DNA of 64,000 nt from Manihot esculenta (lineage: Eukaryota > Streptophyta > Magnoliopsida > Malpighiales > Euphorbiaceae), in the NCBI RefSeq assembly GCF_001659605.2, contig NC_035173.2, forward strand, positions 15,865,003 to 15,929,002, given 5' to 3'. The position numbers and the translations under genes are program-made. A model generated the notes under the pieces. The model searched no databases. It worked only from the letters and a program-made list of their open reading frames with translations, and was not told where the DNA came from. Positions 11,727-24,100 of this stretch are shown here, piece by piece (positions within the stretch are counted from its first letter, which is position 1; each line of letters opens with the position of its first letter).

Positions 11727-12842
11727 CTTAAATAAGATTGGGCTATTGAATTGGGTAAATATATTATTTTTTTGATAAAATTTTTTCTTCATATTGCAGA
11801 AACCTAACTGCTGTAATTTTTTTGACTGGGTGGATCCAAAGTTTCCTAGATAAGCTAATACGGTAATTGTAGACTTATTGAATTACATTAAAATAATTGA
11901 GCTTGAATAGAAAGATGAAGCAGAAAGAAGAAGAAGGAGAGAGAAAATGGAGCTTGAAATTGGAAATGGATTTTGGCTTGTGTTTTTTTTTTTTTGCATC
12001 AGAAAAGTTTGTATTTAGGGAAAAGTGAAAATGTGTTGACTCAGAAATGATAATTTTACTTTGAAAACTAATAGAATCATCCATGTACTTCTAATGATGT
12101 AATGGTATCGTCCCAAGACTTTTGAATATATAACATAACCATCATTGAATTTATAATGTAGGTCATTTGAATTGATATATTATTTTCTGTCATTGGGGCT
12201 CATATTTATTGAGCATAAAACTAGTAGATAATTGAATAAAATCAATATATACATGAAGTACTAATAATGAAAATATATATTGCATAAATATATATTTAAT
12301 TACATTGTAATTTTTCTTCAACATTGATTTAAAATGAGACCTACTTGATTCAATTCTTGAAGTACGAAATAAATTTCCTCTACTACATAATCTTGATAGT
12401 ACCTATTTTCTATATCAAAACCCAAAGTCCCTCAAATGAAAAAAAAATGACCATTTACCTTTATCATGTGTTGTATACCAAAGCATTGAAAACAATCACA
12501 CATGGTCATTTACATAGGGATAAAAATAAGTCATATCCAATGTGTATACATTGGCATATTCACACAAAATCAAGAAAACAAAAAAAACAACAAGGTCCAT
12601 GTCAAGCTTCAAGTTTGGGTGCATTTGCTTGAACCTTTCCTATTTCTTCAATTTGTAAGAGATCTTCGAGTTCCCTGGCCTCCTACAGAATTATACCCTT
12701 AAGACTGTGTTATTATTTGACTAGATCCCTGAAAATTATAAGAAAAATAAAAAAAACATGTAAAAATTACAATAAGATAAGAAAAATGCATATTATAATT
12801 GATGCAAATTAGATGGTAAAAAACACATGAAAAATATATTAT
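11727..12842. other. AT-rich intergenic stretch, no gene
   Basis: Short open frames here (for example 11875-12084 and 12345-12632) are low-complexity AT sequence with no family resemblance. A short run of T lies near 11981. I see nothing else. Confidence 0.5.
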
Positions 12843-12961
12843 TGTCACATCCTCAAATCTATAGTTAGGAATAGTGACACCACTAGATATGAATTAGGCT
12901 ATTTCATTATTAGAGCAAGTGGCATTAGAGGAGGTGCTAGTTTATTCTGAGCTACTTAGGG
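12843..12961 (+). repeat. Short dispersed repeat, also at 16327-16443
   Basis: The two copies share 'atagttaggaatagtgacacca', then an 'agtggc(a/t)t(t/c)ag(a/g)gga(g/a)gtgctag' block and 'ctgagcta'. The start (TGTCACATCC here, TGTAACATCC at 16326) resembles an LTR 5' end. Family unknown. Confidence 0.6.
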
Positions 12962-13844
12962 GAGTTGCTAGCATAACTCTAAGATGCTAATAACTGAATC
13001 ATAGAAATCAAATAAAGAAACAGACATATATAAAAATAAATTAGACAGTGTGATCAGGGAGTTAGAAATGAGTCACCTTCGGGAGGTGCTTAGGGTTCCT
13101 CACGTACTCACTTGAGATGCTTGTTCAAATCCGACGTGCTTACCTAGGTGAAATGGGATTCCTAAAGGTAAAAGTATAATTTAGTAGGTCAATCTATGAA
13201 TACTGAAAGTTTAAAAAGTAAATTAAAATATGATAAAAAGTTTAGTAGGTTAAAGTGTGAATATGGAAAGTTTAAAGGTAAAATTCAATTTTAGTCCTTG
13301 ATTTTTTCACCTCTTCAGCTTAGTACTCCATGTGTCACCTAAATAAACATAAGGTAGATAATAAATCAAAAGAAAAAGGAGTTGTCTTCTTTCTTTCTTC
13401 TTATGGTTGAAGCTTACTCCATTAAAAAAATAAAAATTTTATTTTTCTTTCTTCCACCAAATTCAAGCCAATCTTCTACCAAATAAACTTCTTTTTTCAA
13501 CCAAATTTCACCTTAAGATCAATAGCTAAAAAAGAGTCATATATTGAATGAATTGAAGAAGGAAAGATTAGGGTTCCATATGCACTAAGCTTGAAAACCA
13601 AAAGTGAGCATAAAAATGTGTAGGAAATAATATCCTCTTACTTCTTCTTACATGAATTTGAATTATAAAGTTTTAATTTTCAAATTATTCAATCCTTTCC
13701 TAAGATATATATTGATTTAGATACAAAAATATCAAAAGAAAAGGAGGTAGCTAAAGAATAGAAGTTGAAAGGAAAGATAGATTCAAGAAAGGTTTAGTGT
13801 TTCTATGATTTTTCTGTTTTCCTTTAATTTTCTTATAAATATGT
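12962..13844. other. AT-rich intergenic stretch, no gene
   Basis: Contains two imperfect direct repeats near 13190 and 13250 built on 'tttagtaggt' and 'gaatatggaaagtttaaa'. No coding signal or RNA gene is seen. Confidence 0.5.
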
Positions 13845-15029
13845 TGTTAGTGTATATGCTCTACGCCATTAACTTGGACCTTTTATATGTCGTTTTATTT
13901 ATTAATAAAAGAGATTTTATTATCATTATTATTTGTTTGCATGTTACATAATAATGATTAATTCCCTGGTTACTTATTACTATAATGATAATAATAGAAT
14001 ACGATTAGTAAGATTATTGATTGATAATCATGAGATGATTATGTATATATTGATATAAATCAATAATCATAGACACTTGTTAGAGAATAAAGTATTGGAT
14101 GAACTCACATTGAGATCACTACATGTGTTATTGTCAGAAGTGAATCTCAATATAGTTATATTTTAATCCTTTGACTTGAGATTATCATAGTTTCCAACAT
14201 AAGGACTGTTATGTTTTGACGTAACTAAACATTGTCTTTAATTGGATAATCATAAAAGTTATGGTTGAACATAATAGAAATTATGTAGAGGATTGAATTT
14301 GTCCCTCTCTTTAAGAGAGATATCTTTTGAGCCCCTTGATAAGTGAGACTGAGAAATGCATGGCCGTGCTCAAATAAATTGATAATATAATCAATATCAT
14401 TTGATTTTATCAATTTACTTAGAGATAGAGAAATCATAAGTTTGAACATTATAAGTTTGACATTAACCATGGCTTATGTTCAAACTAGATATCGTGTGAC
14501 AAAAGGATTAATACATATTCTGTTTATTAGATGTTATTGGACTATCGATCCTTATATTAATTGGGTAGTCATAATGTAATGCTAGAGACCGCTTATGATT
14601 TATAGGTCTTGTTGGACTAGGCCTATTACCAATTACTGTGAGCCTATTAAGTCACACACAAAAGAACGTCATTGATGTGCTGTGTCATATTAATGGGCTA
14701 AGAGCCCGCTAGTATAATTAATGATAATATTAATAAAAATATTATCATTAATATTAATTATTTGTTATTATTATAAGATAATAATATTTAAAAGATCTGC
14801 AGCCTATCTATAACTATTACAGATAAAAAATCTTTTCGTTTTTTTTTTGAAAAGGACTTATCGCATAGATATATTAGTATTTATGATACTGTGACGATTG
14901 TGTTGAACACAAATCTTTTACGAAAAGAAGTGTGGGAAAACGAAAAGATTGAGAGAAAACAAGTGAACATAAAACACCTGTTTTGAGTTGTGTGAGTGGA
15001 GTTTTTTAGTAATTATTTTCTATGTTACA
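13845..15029 (+). repeat. Dispersed LTR-like repeat, copy B
   Basis: Starts TGTTAGTGTATATGC and ends near TATGTTACA, about 1185 bp. Copy C, once rejoined across Athila-1, is about 1174 bp and collinear. Similarity to C continues past 15029 for about 45 bp ('atagctaatccatc.gtt', 'gctagcac'), which suggests an LTR followed by the start of an internal region. No matching 5-bp target duplication is seen at these ends, and no element-encoded protein is visible. Confidence 0.6.
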
Positions 15030-16326
15030 GATTTGGAGCATATAGCTAATCCATCCGTTCAGAGAGCTAGCACTCCAGATGAAAACGTTCGTGTGGATAC
15101 CGTTGAGGGTGTTCATTTTAGAAGCAACACCATCAGTCCAGAATAGTTTCTTTTCGTCACTTTATCCTTCCTTTTGAATTAAACGAAGCACTTGGATCCT
15201 GAAAGGGAAAACAGAGATCTTTTTTTCCTATGTAATTTTGGGTTGCAGTGATCTCTGAGCTTCCTTACATATATGAAATTAGCGATTACTTTTTCTTGAT
15301 GAAAATGTTTCTTTGATTGAATAATTTATAATATGAATGTTGGAAAGATGTTTGGAAGGTATAAAGCAAAGTAATTTAAGATAGAAGTTAATAGTATAAA
15401 TTTGGCAGAATAGGTTTTAACAAGATAGTCTATGTTGGAAACTTCATATCTCATTGTGTAGTTGTGAGAATTAGGCCTAAAATATACCAAATGAAAGCTG
15501 AAATAAAAAGCTAAAAATTTTATGAATTGAAAAAATTTTGAATCTGTAGCTAAATTTATATAAATTACAAGTGAATCTAAACCGGTTACAATGACAATGC
15601 ATCCAGAATAGTCTGTATTGATTATATCATAACTAATTGTGCACTTAACAAAATGAGTTACTACCAGTGCCAAATGAACCTCAAGAATTATACTTAAAAC
15701 TTTATAGTAGACACTTAAGCTAATCTCTATGCAAATATATGTATCTAATATGTTTTGTTAGACTAAAAAAAAGTACCAATACTGGACTGGTTAAGCCCCA
15801 ATTGAACAGTTAATAAAGAAAAATTCTAACTTAAGTTAGGATGGTCAAACTTGCATGAATTATATATTATTGGAAAGATAAGACGTAAATATATATTTTT
15901 TATAAAGAAACTTAAGTGTAATTGTAATTGTAAGGTACTTGAAAAGTTAATGCAAAATTTAGCAAAATGTAGCCCTCTTGAATTGGAATGCATAAAAATT
16001 GACATACTTGCTTAATTGGTAGGAATTATGCACGTACTTGCTTGTTGTGCTTGCTTTATGCACGTGCTTGCTTGATAATCAAACTTATTTGTGCATGGTG
16101 ACTTGAGTAAATCTTACCATTCTTTACTTGTTAGTAGCATCAGAGTAAAGGTTTACCATTCTTTACTTGTTAGTGGCATTAGAGCAAAGATTTAAGCGAT
16201 TATAGGTCATAGTATATATATGTATATGTGTAGTATATATACATTTCAAAATGAGTTATAGCTATGATATGGTTCTAATGTAGATCACTTCTTTGTGTCT
16301 TTAGCTCTAGTAAAAGATGTTATCTG
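15030..16326. other. AT-rich stretch, no gene
   Basis: The first ~60 bp match sequence next to copy C. The rest shows no supported gene. A local near-duplication around 16110-16190 repeats 'taccattctttacttgttagt(a/g)gcat'. Confidence 0.5.
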
Positions 16327-16443
16327 TGTAACATCCTAAGACCCATAGTTAGGAATAGTGACACCATTAGATTTGAGTAAAGCCATTTTTCACAGTTAGA
16401 AGAAGTGGCTTCAGGGGAAGTGCTAGCTTATCCTGAGCTAACA
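16327..16443 (+). repeat. Second copy of the 12843-12961 repeat
   Basis: Begins TGTAACATCCTAAGACCC from 16326 and carries the same conserved blocks as the first copy. It directly adjoins dispersed repeat copy C. Confidence 0.6.
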
Positions 16444-16470
16444 GATGGATTAGCTATGTGCTTTCTAATC

Positions 16471-16722
16471 TGCAACTCAAAAAAACGATCACTAAAAAAA
16501 AACCTTGCTCCCGCAATTCAAAAAAGCTCTTTTATTCATTTTTTCAGTCTTTTTGTTTTTCCACACTTCTTTTCGTAAAAGAGTTGTGTTCATCACCAAC
16601 TATCACAATATCGTATATACTAATATATCTATGTGATAAGTCCTTTTAAAAGAAATGAAAAATCCTTTATCTGTAACAGTTACAGATATACTGCAGATCT
16701 TTTAATTATTATTATCTTATAG
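16471..16722 (-). repeat. Dispersed LTR-like repeat, copy C, distal part
   Basis: The reverse complement matches the last ~250 bp of copy B ('ttacgaaaagaagtgtgg', 'ggacttatc.catagatatatt'). The rest of the copy is at 28310-29231. It was cut by the Athila-1 insertion, and the 5 bases TATAG are duplicated on both sides. Confidence 0.75.
16718..16722. repeat. Left target-site duplication of Athila-1
   Basis: TATAG, identical to 28305-28309 after the right LTR. Confidence 0.92.
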
Positions 16723-18116
16723 TGATAGCGGTTGTCGAAGCCGTAAAAAATAAACCTATTATCAACCAACACAATAATTTGCAGATAGTGGCAATAGGGT
16801 CGAACCACAGGGATTTGACACTACGAATTTTCCTATTACTGACTTGGACAAATAACAAAGTAAATAAAAGAGAGGGGTTTGTTTTGAAGAGTTAAAACTA
16901 AATAAAAGAAAGCAGTAATTAAATGAGTAAATCAATGGGAAAAGGATTCTAGTTGAAGCATGGATCTATTTCAGTTTGTTTAGAATTGATCATTGACTCT
17001 TTAGTACTCCTATTTATTTCAATAAATTAGTTTAGGATGTGGAAGACACTTCTCACGATTCAAATTCCTCCTTAATTCTAGTTTGACTAGGAAACATTCA
17101 CCAATCAAACACTAGTTAACAAGATGCCAAGGAACGTCCTTGGGGCTTTTAACATCGAACAACTGTTAACTGCGTTAGGACTTAGAGAAACCTAATTCTA
17201 ACCTTGCCAACCGCGTGGTCAAGTTTAGATTATGCAACCGATTATACTTGAGTTTAAACAACCTAAGCAATTACGGACCTAAGTCATTCAAACAATATAT
17301 TACTTAAGCAGTTAAAAGCAACAGGTCTTAATTGATTCTAAAAGCAAAGCAATAATTATAGAAAGATCAAGTTGCATAAATATTGAAAGTAAACAAGAGT
17401 TTAATAATGGAGATTTAAAATTCATCACAAACTGAATTTTTTCCAACTTCAACTAGAAAAGGAAAGTGTTTAGCCACTCATGGTGGACAAAATCACAAAA
17501 AGAAAGAAGAAAGAAAAGAATGGAGAAGCTGCTGCGGTAGTCCCTGCTGTGTTTCTGCAGAATTGCCGAAGATGAGAGATGATCCTTGCTGGTTTTGATT
17601 GCTGTCCATTTTACAGGTGGAGAGTCCAAGTTCAATTGGGGTTTGGAATCCCTATTTTGACTTGGTCTTTGTAGTCTTTAATTCCTCTTTTGTCTTTGAA
17701 TTTTGTCGTAGTTGGAATTCTTTTGGTTGAAAGATCTCCTCGTGACTTTTGGAATTGAGTTGGTGGTGTTTGAGGTGGATTTAGACTTCTTTTCTTTTGA
17801 AATTTGAATTTCTGCTCTTTTTCCCACGCTGCTGTGTTTTCTGCCGTCAGTGTGATTTGGGCAAATCGCTTACCCAAATCGTTTCTGTATGTTGCCTCCA
17901 GATTTCTGCCTTAGCTTTCTGCTTCTGATCTCTGCGGGTGATTTGGTCAAATCACTTTGACCCAATCACTTTGACAGCTTTTTCTGCACTTTTTCTCCAA
18001 CTTTCCATTTTCTTCCTTTTCTGCAAAAACATAACAAAAACATAAATTAAGCTAGAAAAATGTGTAATTAAACAGTAATAAATATAATAAAAATGTGGCT
18101 AAATTATGCTTGATCA
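16723..18116 (-). repeat. Athila-1 3' LTR
   Basis: A 1394-bp LTR. It includes a motif pair near 17850-17881 and 17939-17973 built on GTGATTTGG(G/T)CAAATC. Open frames near 17453-17877 are not considered genes. Confidence 0.95.
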
Positions 18117-18155
18117 AATACCCCCACACCTAGCCTTTTGCTTGTCCTCAAGCAA
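18117..18155 (-). other. 3' polypurine tract plus hairpin module of Athila-1
   Basis: Next to the LTR the plus strand reads ATACCCCCACAC, a purine tract (GTGTGGGGGTAT) on the element's sense strand. It is followed at 18138-18155 by a perfect hairpin, TTGCTTG-TCCT-CAAGCAA. Athila-2 has the same module at 54745-54783. A second module with a different stem lies at 19009-19046. Confidence 0.85.
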
Positions 18156-19008
18156 CAAATAACTTAGTCAATCAAGCTCCTTTTTCTTTTGAGCCTAAGT
18201 ACCACTTAATCAGCCCCCTAGACTCCTAAATTGAAACACCACAGTGTAGTATACATGTACTAAGGCTGTCCCCTCTTTCCTTTTTTCCCATAACCTACCA
18301 TGGCCAAAGAAAAGTTTTTGACTTGATCATGCTTATTCTTTTGTATTAGGCTTAATGCAACCCCTAAGAGTGACTTGCCCCCTATTAAGCATTTTTATTC
18401 AACAACACTTTTTATCCTTGCTTGAAAAAGTCACCAACCTTTTTACGCGAAGGTACATATTGGTGATACTCACCCCCGGTTACTCAGTTGGTCACTTGTC
18501 CAAGTGGCTACTAGCTCTGTTCATAGTCTTAGACCATCAAAACAGGTTGTGTTTTGTGCTTTTTTATTTGCTGAGTTTTTCTTTTTCATTTTCCTTTTCA
18601 TAACAGTTTGGGCAAATCAACTCATAGAGAGTTACACTAACTTTTTATTGCATGTATTTTTATTTTCCTTTCCTATTGGCCACAACAGATTTAAGGATTC
18701 AATTCAAGAGAAAAAACTCCCTAAGTAAAGATAACACATTATAAATGGCTCAATTTAGGTTTAAAGGGTTGGAAAATTTAATGGGGTCATGAGATAGGAG
18801 ACTTTCTTAACTTTGTCATCTATGATTGAGTAGAGCAATAGGCTAAAATAAAATTATGTGTGTATGTGCAGAAGTGAAAGATGTGTGTAAAAGAAGAAAT
18901 GTGCAAAAAATTTATTGTGTGTAATAGGGTAAAAAGATGTAAAAAGAAACAAAAAGAAAGCAAAAGATGGTGTAAACAATGCAAAAATATGGCCAAAAAT
19001 AATGCCCA
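18156..19008. other. Athila-1 3' noncoding region
   Basis: About 850 bp between the two hairpin modules with no credible ORF. Blocks such as 'ctgtccaagtggctactagctctgtt' are shared with Athila-2 (near 55110), so this is conserved noncoding element sequence. Confidence 0.75.
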
Positions 19009-19046
19009 GTACCCCCACACTTATTGCAAACATTGTCCTCAATGTT
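19009..19046 (-). other. Internal polypurine tract plus hairpin module of Athila-1
   Basis: GTACCCCCACAC (plus strand) at 19009-19020 is followed by the perfect hairpin AACATTG-TCCT-CAATGTT at 19029-19046. The loop TCCT and the C-rich tract are the same as in the LTR-adjacent module, while the stems differ. The equivalent in Athila-2 is near 55711-55748, with an imperfect stem. Confidence 0.8.
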
Positions 19047-19133
19047 AAACATATAAATAAAGATCAAGAGGGAAAGGGACTTCCTGGCCTGTGGGTGATT
19101 TGGTCAGTAATTTGGGCAAATCACTCGGCCAAA

Positions 19134-20704
19134 TCACTGTCTATCCTGGTCTGCAGACAGAAAGTGGTCCACCAGTAGTTGCAACAGGTGCTCCATATGA
19201 TGCATTCTGTTCTCAATTCTGGTGAGACGAGCCTCTACTGTCTTGTTTGGGGCTACGTCTTCAGGGGTCTGATTTGCTTCCTGCTGGGGTGCCTCTAGAG
19301 GTGGCTCATTTGCTGGTTCCTGTCCTGTTTCTCCTGCTGTTCCATATGTTGGGGCAGGCTGCTGGACTATTGTGGGTTGGATGGCTGTCCTCTTCCTGAA
19401 CACACGCTTATGGCGTGGTGTGAGAGGTCCTGCAGGTGCAATAGAAAAAATATCCCCCACTTTGCAAAGCAACCCCATATCATCCAAAGTTCAAAGGTCC
19501 AGGGGGTTGGTTTGTTGGTGGGGGTGAGGTCAGTGTGTGTTGGATGCAGTAATTTCAAGTTCACTGCAATGGCAGTGATTAAATTCCCAAGGATCAGGGG
19601 TCTGTGATATTGGATGGTGCTGGAGATTTGTATGGCGACCCAATATCCAAAGTGGATTTTCTGGTGTGTGTGCATGCACCACAGAATGTATAGTTCTATT
19701 CTGGTCAGGATGTTGGGTGCATCCTTCCTCCCAAAAAATGTGTAGGCCAAGAATCTGTGAAGGTATTATAGGCTGGGATTTTTCAGGTACAGGTCTTTGG
19801 ACCTGGTGGGTGAGTAAGTGTCAGGGGGGTTGTCACACAACTCTAAATAGGCAGAGCTGAGATTAAATTCAGTATGGAAGTCCCAAGTAGAATCAGGGCA
19901 TTCACAGCCCATGGCAATGCCAAACTCCTACAGGGACAAGCGAAATCGCTGTCCCAATAGCCTGAACCCAATAACATCTGGTGTGTGCAGGTTGTGCATG
20001 GCTGGTTTATCAAAGTAGAATGTGGTGAAGAACTCATGTGTGAGTTCAGTGAAGGATGGCATGTGAAGGTAGAAAAATGAATTCCAACCAATGGCAGAAA
20101 CAAGGGAACGTACCTGATTTTGAAGTCTCAGTGCTTCAAGAGTGCCATGGTGTATGTACTTACCTGGATGGTATGGCAGAGAAGAGACTCTGTCTAGCCT
20201 GGCTCGTTCAGATGCCTTGTTGTATGTCAGGGCCTGAGTGATGTGATCTGGGTGTGTTGGTTTGGGAAAATCACTGGGCAGATGGCCTTCTTTGTGGCTT
20301 GCGGGAGGTGTGTCAATGGGGGTCTCTGGTTGTCGCTCTAGGATCGGCAGTGGTGGTGGTGGTGGCGGTGAAGCTGTTCTTGGCCGTTTTTGCCCATGGC
20401 CGGTGGAAGTGATGGCTTCTGGAGGCGTTTCATCTTCCTGGGTGTCCATTGCGACTGGTGGGGAGGAAGGTGGTGGTTCAATCATTGTCGCCTTGTTTCA
20501 CCGATGATAGGTCTGGACGTCTGGTGAGTCGGAGCGCCTGGTCTCTGTTTCAGTGGCCGGTGCTGTGTCGGTGGTGGTGGGGACGGGTGGAGGGTTGTCC
20601 ATTACCTCCTCATCACTGTCAGTGGGAATGCACATAGGTCTGGGCGTCCCTCGTCTCCTCCACATGCCGGGACCGCCGGTGGCCATCATCTTGATTCTGA
20701 CCAT
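19134..20704 (-). pseudogene. Athila-1 third ORF (position of the Athila env-like gene), disrupted
   Basis: A minus-strand frame starting at ATG 20702-20704 continues to about 19490, with stops at 20498-20500 (TGA), 19928-19930 (TAG) and 19766-19768 (TAA). A frameshift near 19490 moves it to a second frame ending at 19134. The N-terminus is acidic and Pro-rich (PPPPPP, KRPRTASP). The centre contains a segment around GWNSFFYLHMPSFTELTHEF that resembles the plant-transposon domain of Athila ORF-1-like proteins. The C-terminal part looks like a short coiled coil (RLTRIENRMHHMEHLLQLL). Its role in Athila is unproven; the position suggests the env-like slot, but I see no convincing signal peptide or membrane anchor. 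Confidence 0.75.
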
Positions 20705-20761
20705 GGTTCTTGATGTCGTCGGCGATGGAGTTTCTTGTAGAAGAAGAAGAAGATGAAACAA

Positions 20762-21125
20762 AAAGAGATAGCGTGAGGGAAAAGGAAATAATAAAAAAAA
20801 TTATTTAAAGTGATTTGGGGTAGTTGAACTGCCCTGATCATTAAATACTGGGTTCTGGCTTCTTGGCAGGGTGATTTGGTCAGTGATTTGGGCAAATCAC
20901 CTGGCCAAATCACTTCTTCGGTACAATTGCCTGATTGGTCATGTTCTCTCTGTGATGGATCCTGGCGATTTGGCCTGGCAATTTGGGCACATCACCTGCC
21001 CCAATCACTTGTGACTATGGTACACTCAGTCGATTTGCCCCAGTGATTTGGGCAAATCCTTTCATCTGGGCTGCCTCCCAGTAGCGCCTTGGTTTACTGT
21101 CTTGGGCTGGACTGCTCTACCTTGA
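20762..21125. other. Athila-1 spacer between integrase and ORF3
   Basis: Noncoding spacer with four clusters of the GTGATTTG/CAAATCAC palindrome family (near 20870, 20915, 20970-21010 and 21030-21060). No promoter can be assigned confidently. Confidence 0.65.
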
Positions 21126-24100
21126 TCAGTAGGTTGGAGAAAGGGAATCCAAGGGAACCTCCTCCATAAGGTGTACAGTAAATCCCTCATAGAATTGCTT
21201 CAAGCGGTGCCCATTAACCTTGAATACTTTGCTGGTTTGTGGGCTGCGAATGTCCACAGCTCCATGTGGGTAGATATGTTCTACCAAGAATGGCCCAATC
21301 CACCTAGACCGAAGCTTCCCAGGGAATAATTTGAACCTTGAATCAAAAAGCAAAACCTTGTCACCAACCTGGAAGTGTTTTCTGGAGATATTTTTGTCAT
21401 GGAAGGCTTTGGTCTTTACTTTGTAATCCCATGAAGCTTCATATGCATCATACTGAATCTCCTCTAGCTCTTGAAGTTGTAATTTTCTGTTGGCTCCAGC
21501 TTCTTTCTCATCAAGATTACAGCTCTTTACAGCCCAATAGGCTTTGTGTTCAAGTTCCACGGGTAGATGGCAAGCTTTCCCATAAATCAGCCTATATAGG
21601 GACATTCCAATTGGTGTTTTATAGGCTGTTCTATATGCCCATAAGGCATCATTAAGGCGCACACTCCAATCCTTGCGATTTGGGCAGACTGTTTTCTCCA
21701 AGATGGACTTGATCTCCCTATTTGACATTTCGGCCAGCCCATTTGTTTGAGGGTGATAGGCAGTAGAGGTTCTATGGATGACATGGTGCTTTCTGAGGAG
21801 AGTTTCTACTACCTTGTTGCAAAAATGGGTGCCTCGGTCACTGATTATAGCTTTGGGCAAACCGAATCTGGAGAAAATGTGGGATTTCACAAAGTCAACA
21901 ACCGTTTTTGCATCATCAACCCTTGTTGCTTTGGCCTCAATTCCCTTGGACACATAGTCCACTGCTAGCAGTATGTAGGTGCTGCCAAATGAAGGTGGGA
22001 AGGGTCCCATGAAGTCAATGCCTCAAATATCAAAGATTTCATACACCATGATGGGTGCTTATGGCATTTCACTTCGGTTGCTGAGGTTTCCCATTTGTTG
22101 GCATCTTGCACATGACCTACAAAATAGATAAGTATCTCGAAATATGTTAGGCCAATATAACCCACATTCAAGGATTTTTAGAGCTGTTTTGCGTGGACCA
22201 AAATGTCCTCCACAGCTGTATGAGTGGCAGAAGGTTAGGACCGAAGAAATTTCTTGGTCCGGGATGCATCTTCTTATTACTTGGTCTGCACAATGCTTCC
22301 ATAGGTAAGGTTCATCCCACACATAATACTTTGCATCTTTCTTGATCTTGTCTCTCATGTGTTTGGGCAAATCAGTAGGTAAATCTCCCGTAGCTAGGAA
22401 ATTTACTATATCAGCATACCATGGTTCCTCTTCTTGAACAGCAAACAGGTGCTCATCAGGGAAGGTTTCATTGATGGGGCATGGCTCCATTTCTGAAGGT
22501 ATTCGGCTGAGGTGATCAGCTACAAGGTTCTCCTTCCCCTTCTTGTCACGGATTTCTAAGTCAAACTCTTGCAACAGCAATATCCATCATACCAGCCTTG
22601 GTTTGGATTCCTTTTTCTTGATTAAATATCTTAATGCAGCATGGTCTGAATAAATAATCACCTTTGTCCCAAGTAGATAGGACCGAAATTTCTCCAATGC
22701 AAACACCACGGCTAGCAACTCCTTTTCTGTTGTGGAGTAGTTGCATTGAGCTGCATCTAAGGTATGTGATGCATAATGAATGACATGAGGAGAGTTACCT
22801 TTGCACTGTCCCAACACTTCTCCTACAGCAAAGTTGCTGGCATCGCACATGATCTCAAAAGGAAGGGTCCAGTCAGGAGGCTGGATGATTGGGGCAGTGA
22901 TCAGCAGTGATTTGATCAAATTAAAGGCTATTTTGCAGCTTTTATCAAGCTCAAATGGGACATCCTGCTGAAGCAGCCTGCATAGGGGCTGAGTTATTTT
23001 GGAAAAATCCTTGATGAACCTCCTGTAAAAACCAGCATGGCCAAGGAAAGATCTAATCTCCCGAATGCTGGTTGGATAGGGCAAACTTTTGATGGTGTCT
23101 ATTTTAGCTTTGTCCACCTCTTTCCCCTTTGCTGAAACAATGTGTCCTAAGATGAGGCCATGGTTGACCATGAAGTGACACTTCTCGTAATTCAGAACTA
23201 GATTTGTCTCCAAGCATCTTTGAAGTATCTTCTCCAAGTTGGCAAGGCATTCATTGAAAGAGTTGCCATACACCGTGAAATCGTCCATGAAAACTTCAAT
23301 AATTTTCTCCACATAGTCAGAAAAAATACTCATCATGCACCTTTGGAAGGTGGCTAGTGCATTGCAAAGACCGAAGGGCATCCTCCTAAATGCGAAGGTG
23401 CCAAATGGACATGTGAAAGTGGTCTTTTCTTGATCTTTAGGTGCAACGGGGATTTGGTAGAATCCCGAATATCCATCAAGGCAGCAGTAATGGCTTTTTC
23501 CAGCAAGTCTCTCAAGCATTTGGTCTATGAAGGGCAAGGGGAAGTGGTCCTTCCTTGTGGTTGTGTTAAGCTTCTTGTAATCCATGCACACTCTCCACCC
23601 ATTTTGCACACGAGTGGGTACTAGCTCTCCTTCAGAATTGGGGACAATAGTAATTCCAGTCTTCTTTGGTACTACGTGGATAGGACTCACCCAATTGCTG
23701 TCAGAGTTGGGGTAGATGACTCCAGTATCTAAGAGCTTCACTATTTCTTTCTTCACAACCTCCATCATTGGTGGATTCAGCCTTCTTTGGGCCTCACGGA
23801 CAGGTTTGCACTCATCCTCTATAAGTATTTGATGCATGCATGTTGAGGGCGAGATGCCTTTGATGTCCTCCAAGGTCCAACCAATTACTTTCTTATGTTT
23901 CCTCAATACTTCCAGGAGTTCATCCTCTTCTTGCTGGCTGAGTTGATTGGATACTATGACTGGAAGTGTATTTCTAGCCCCCAAGTAGGCATATTTGAGG
24001 TGTCCTGGTAGAGGTTTTAGATCTTGTGCAGTTGTTGTCTGACTTGCAGATTGTTGCTGGTTTACTGATTTAGGCAGATCGTCTGCTGTCTGTCCTGGTG

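Noticed and set aside
18355..19042. Several 60-80 codon frames in the Athila-1 3' region
   Set aside because: Low-complexity Phe/Leu-rich translations of T-rich noncoding sequence; Athila-2 has no equivalent frames.
19134..20704. ORF3 of Athila-1 as a proven envelope gene
   Set aside because: Only position supports that; no signal peptide or membrane segment is convincing.
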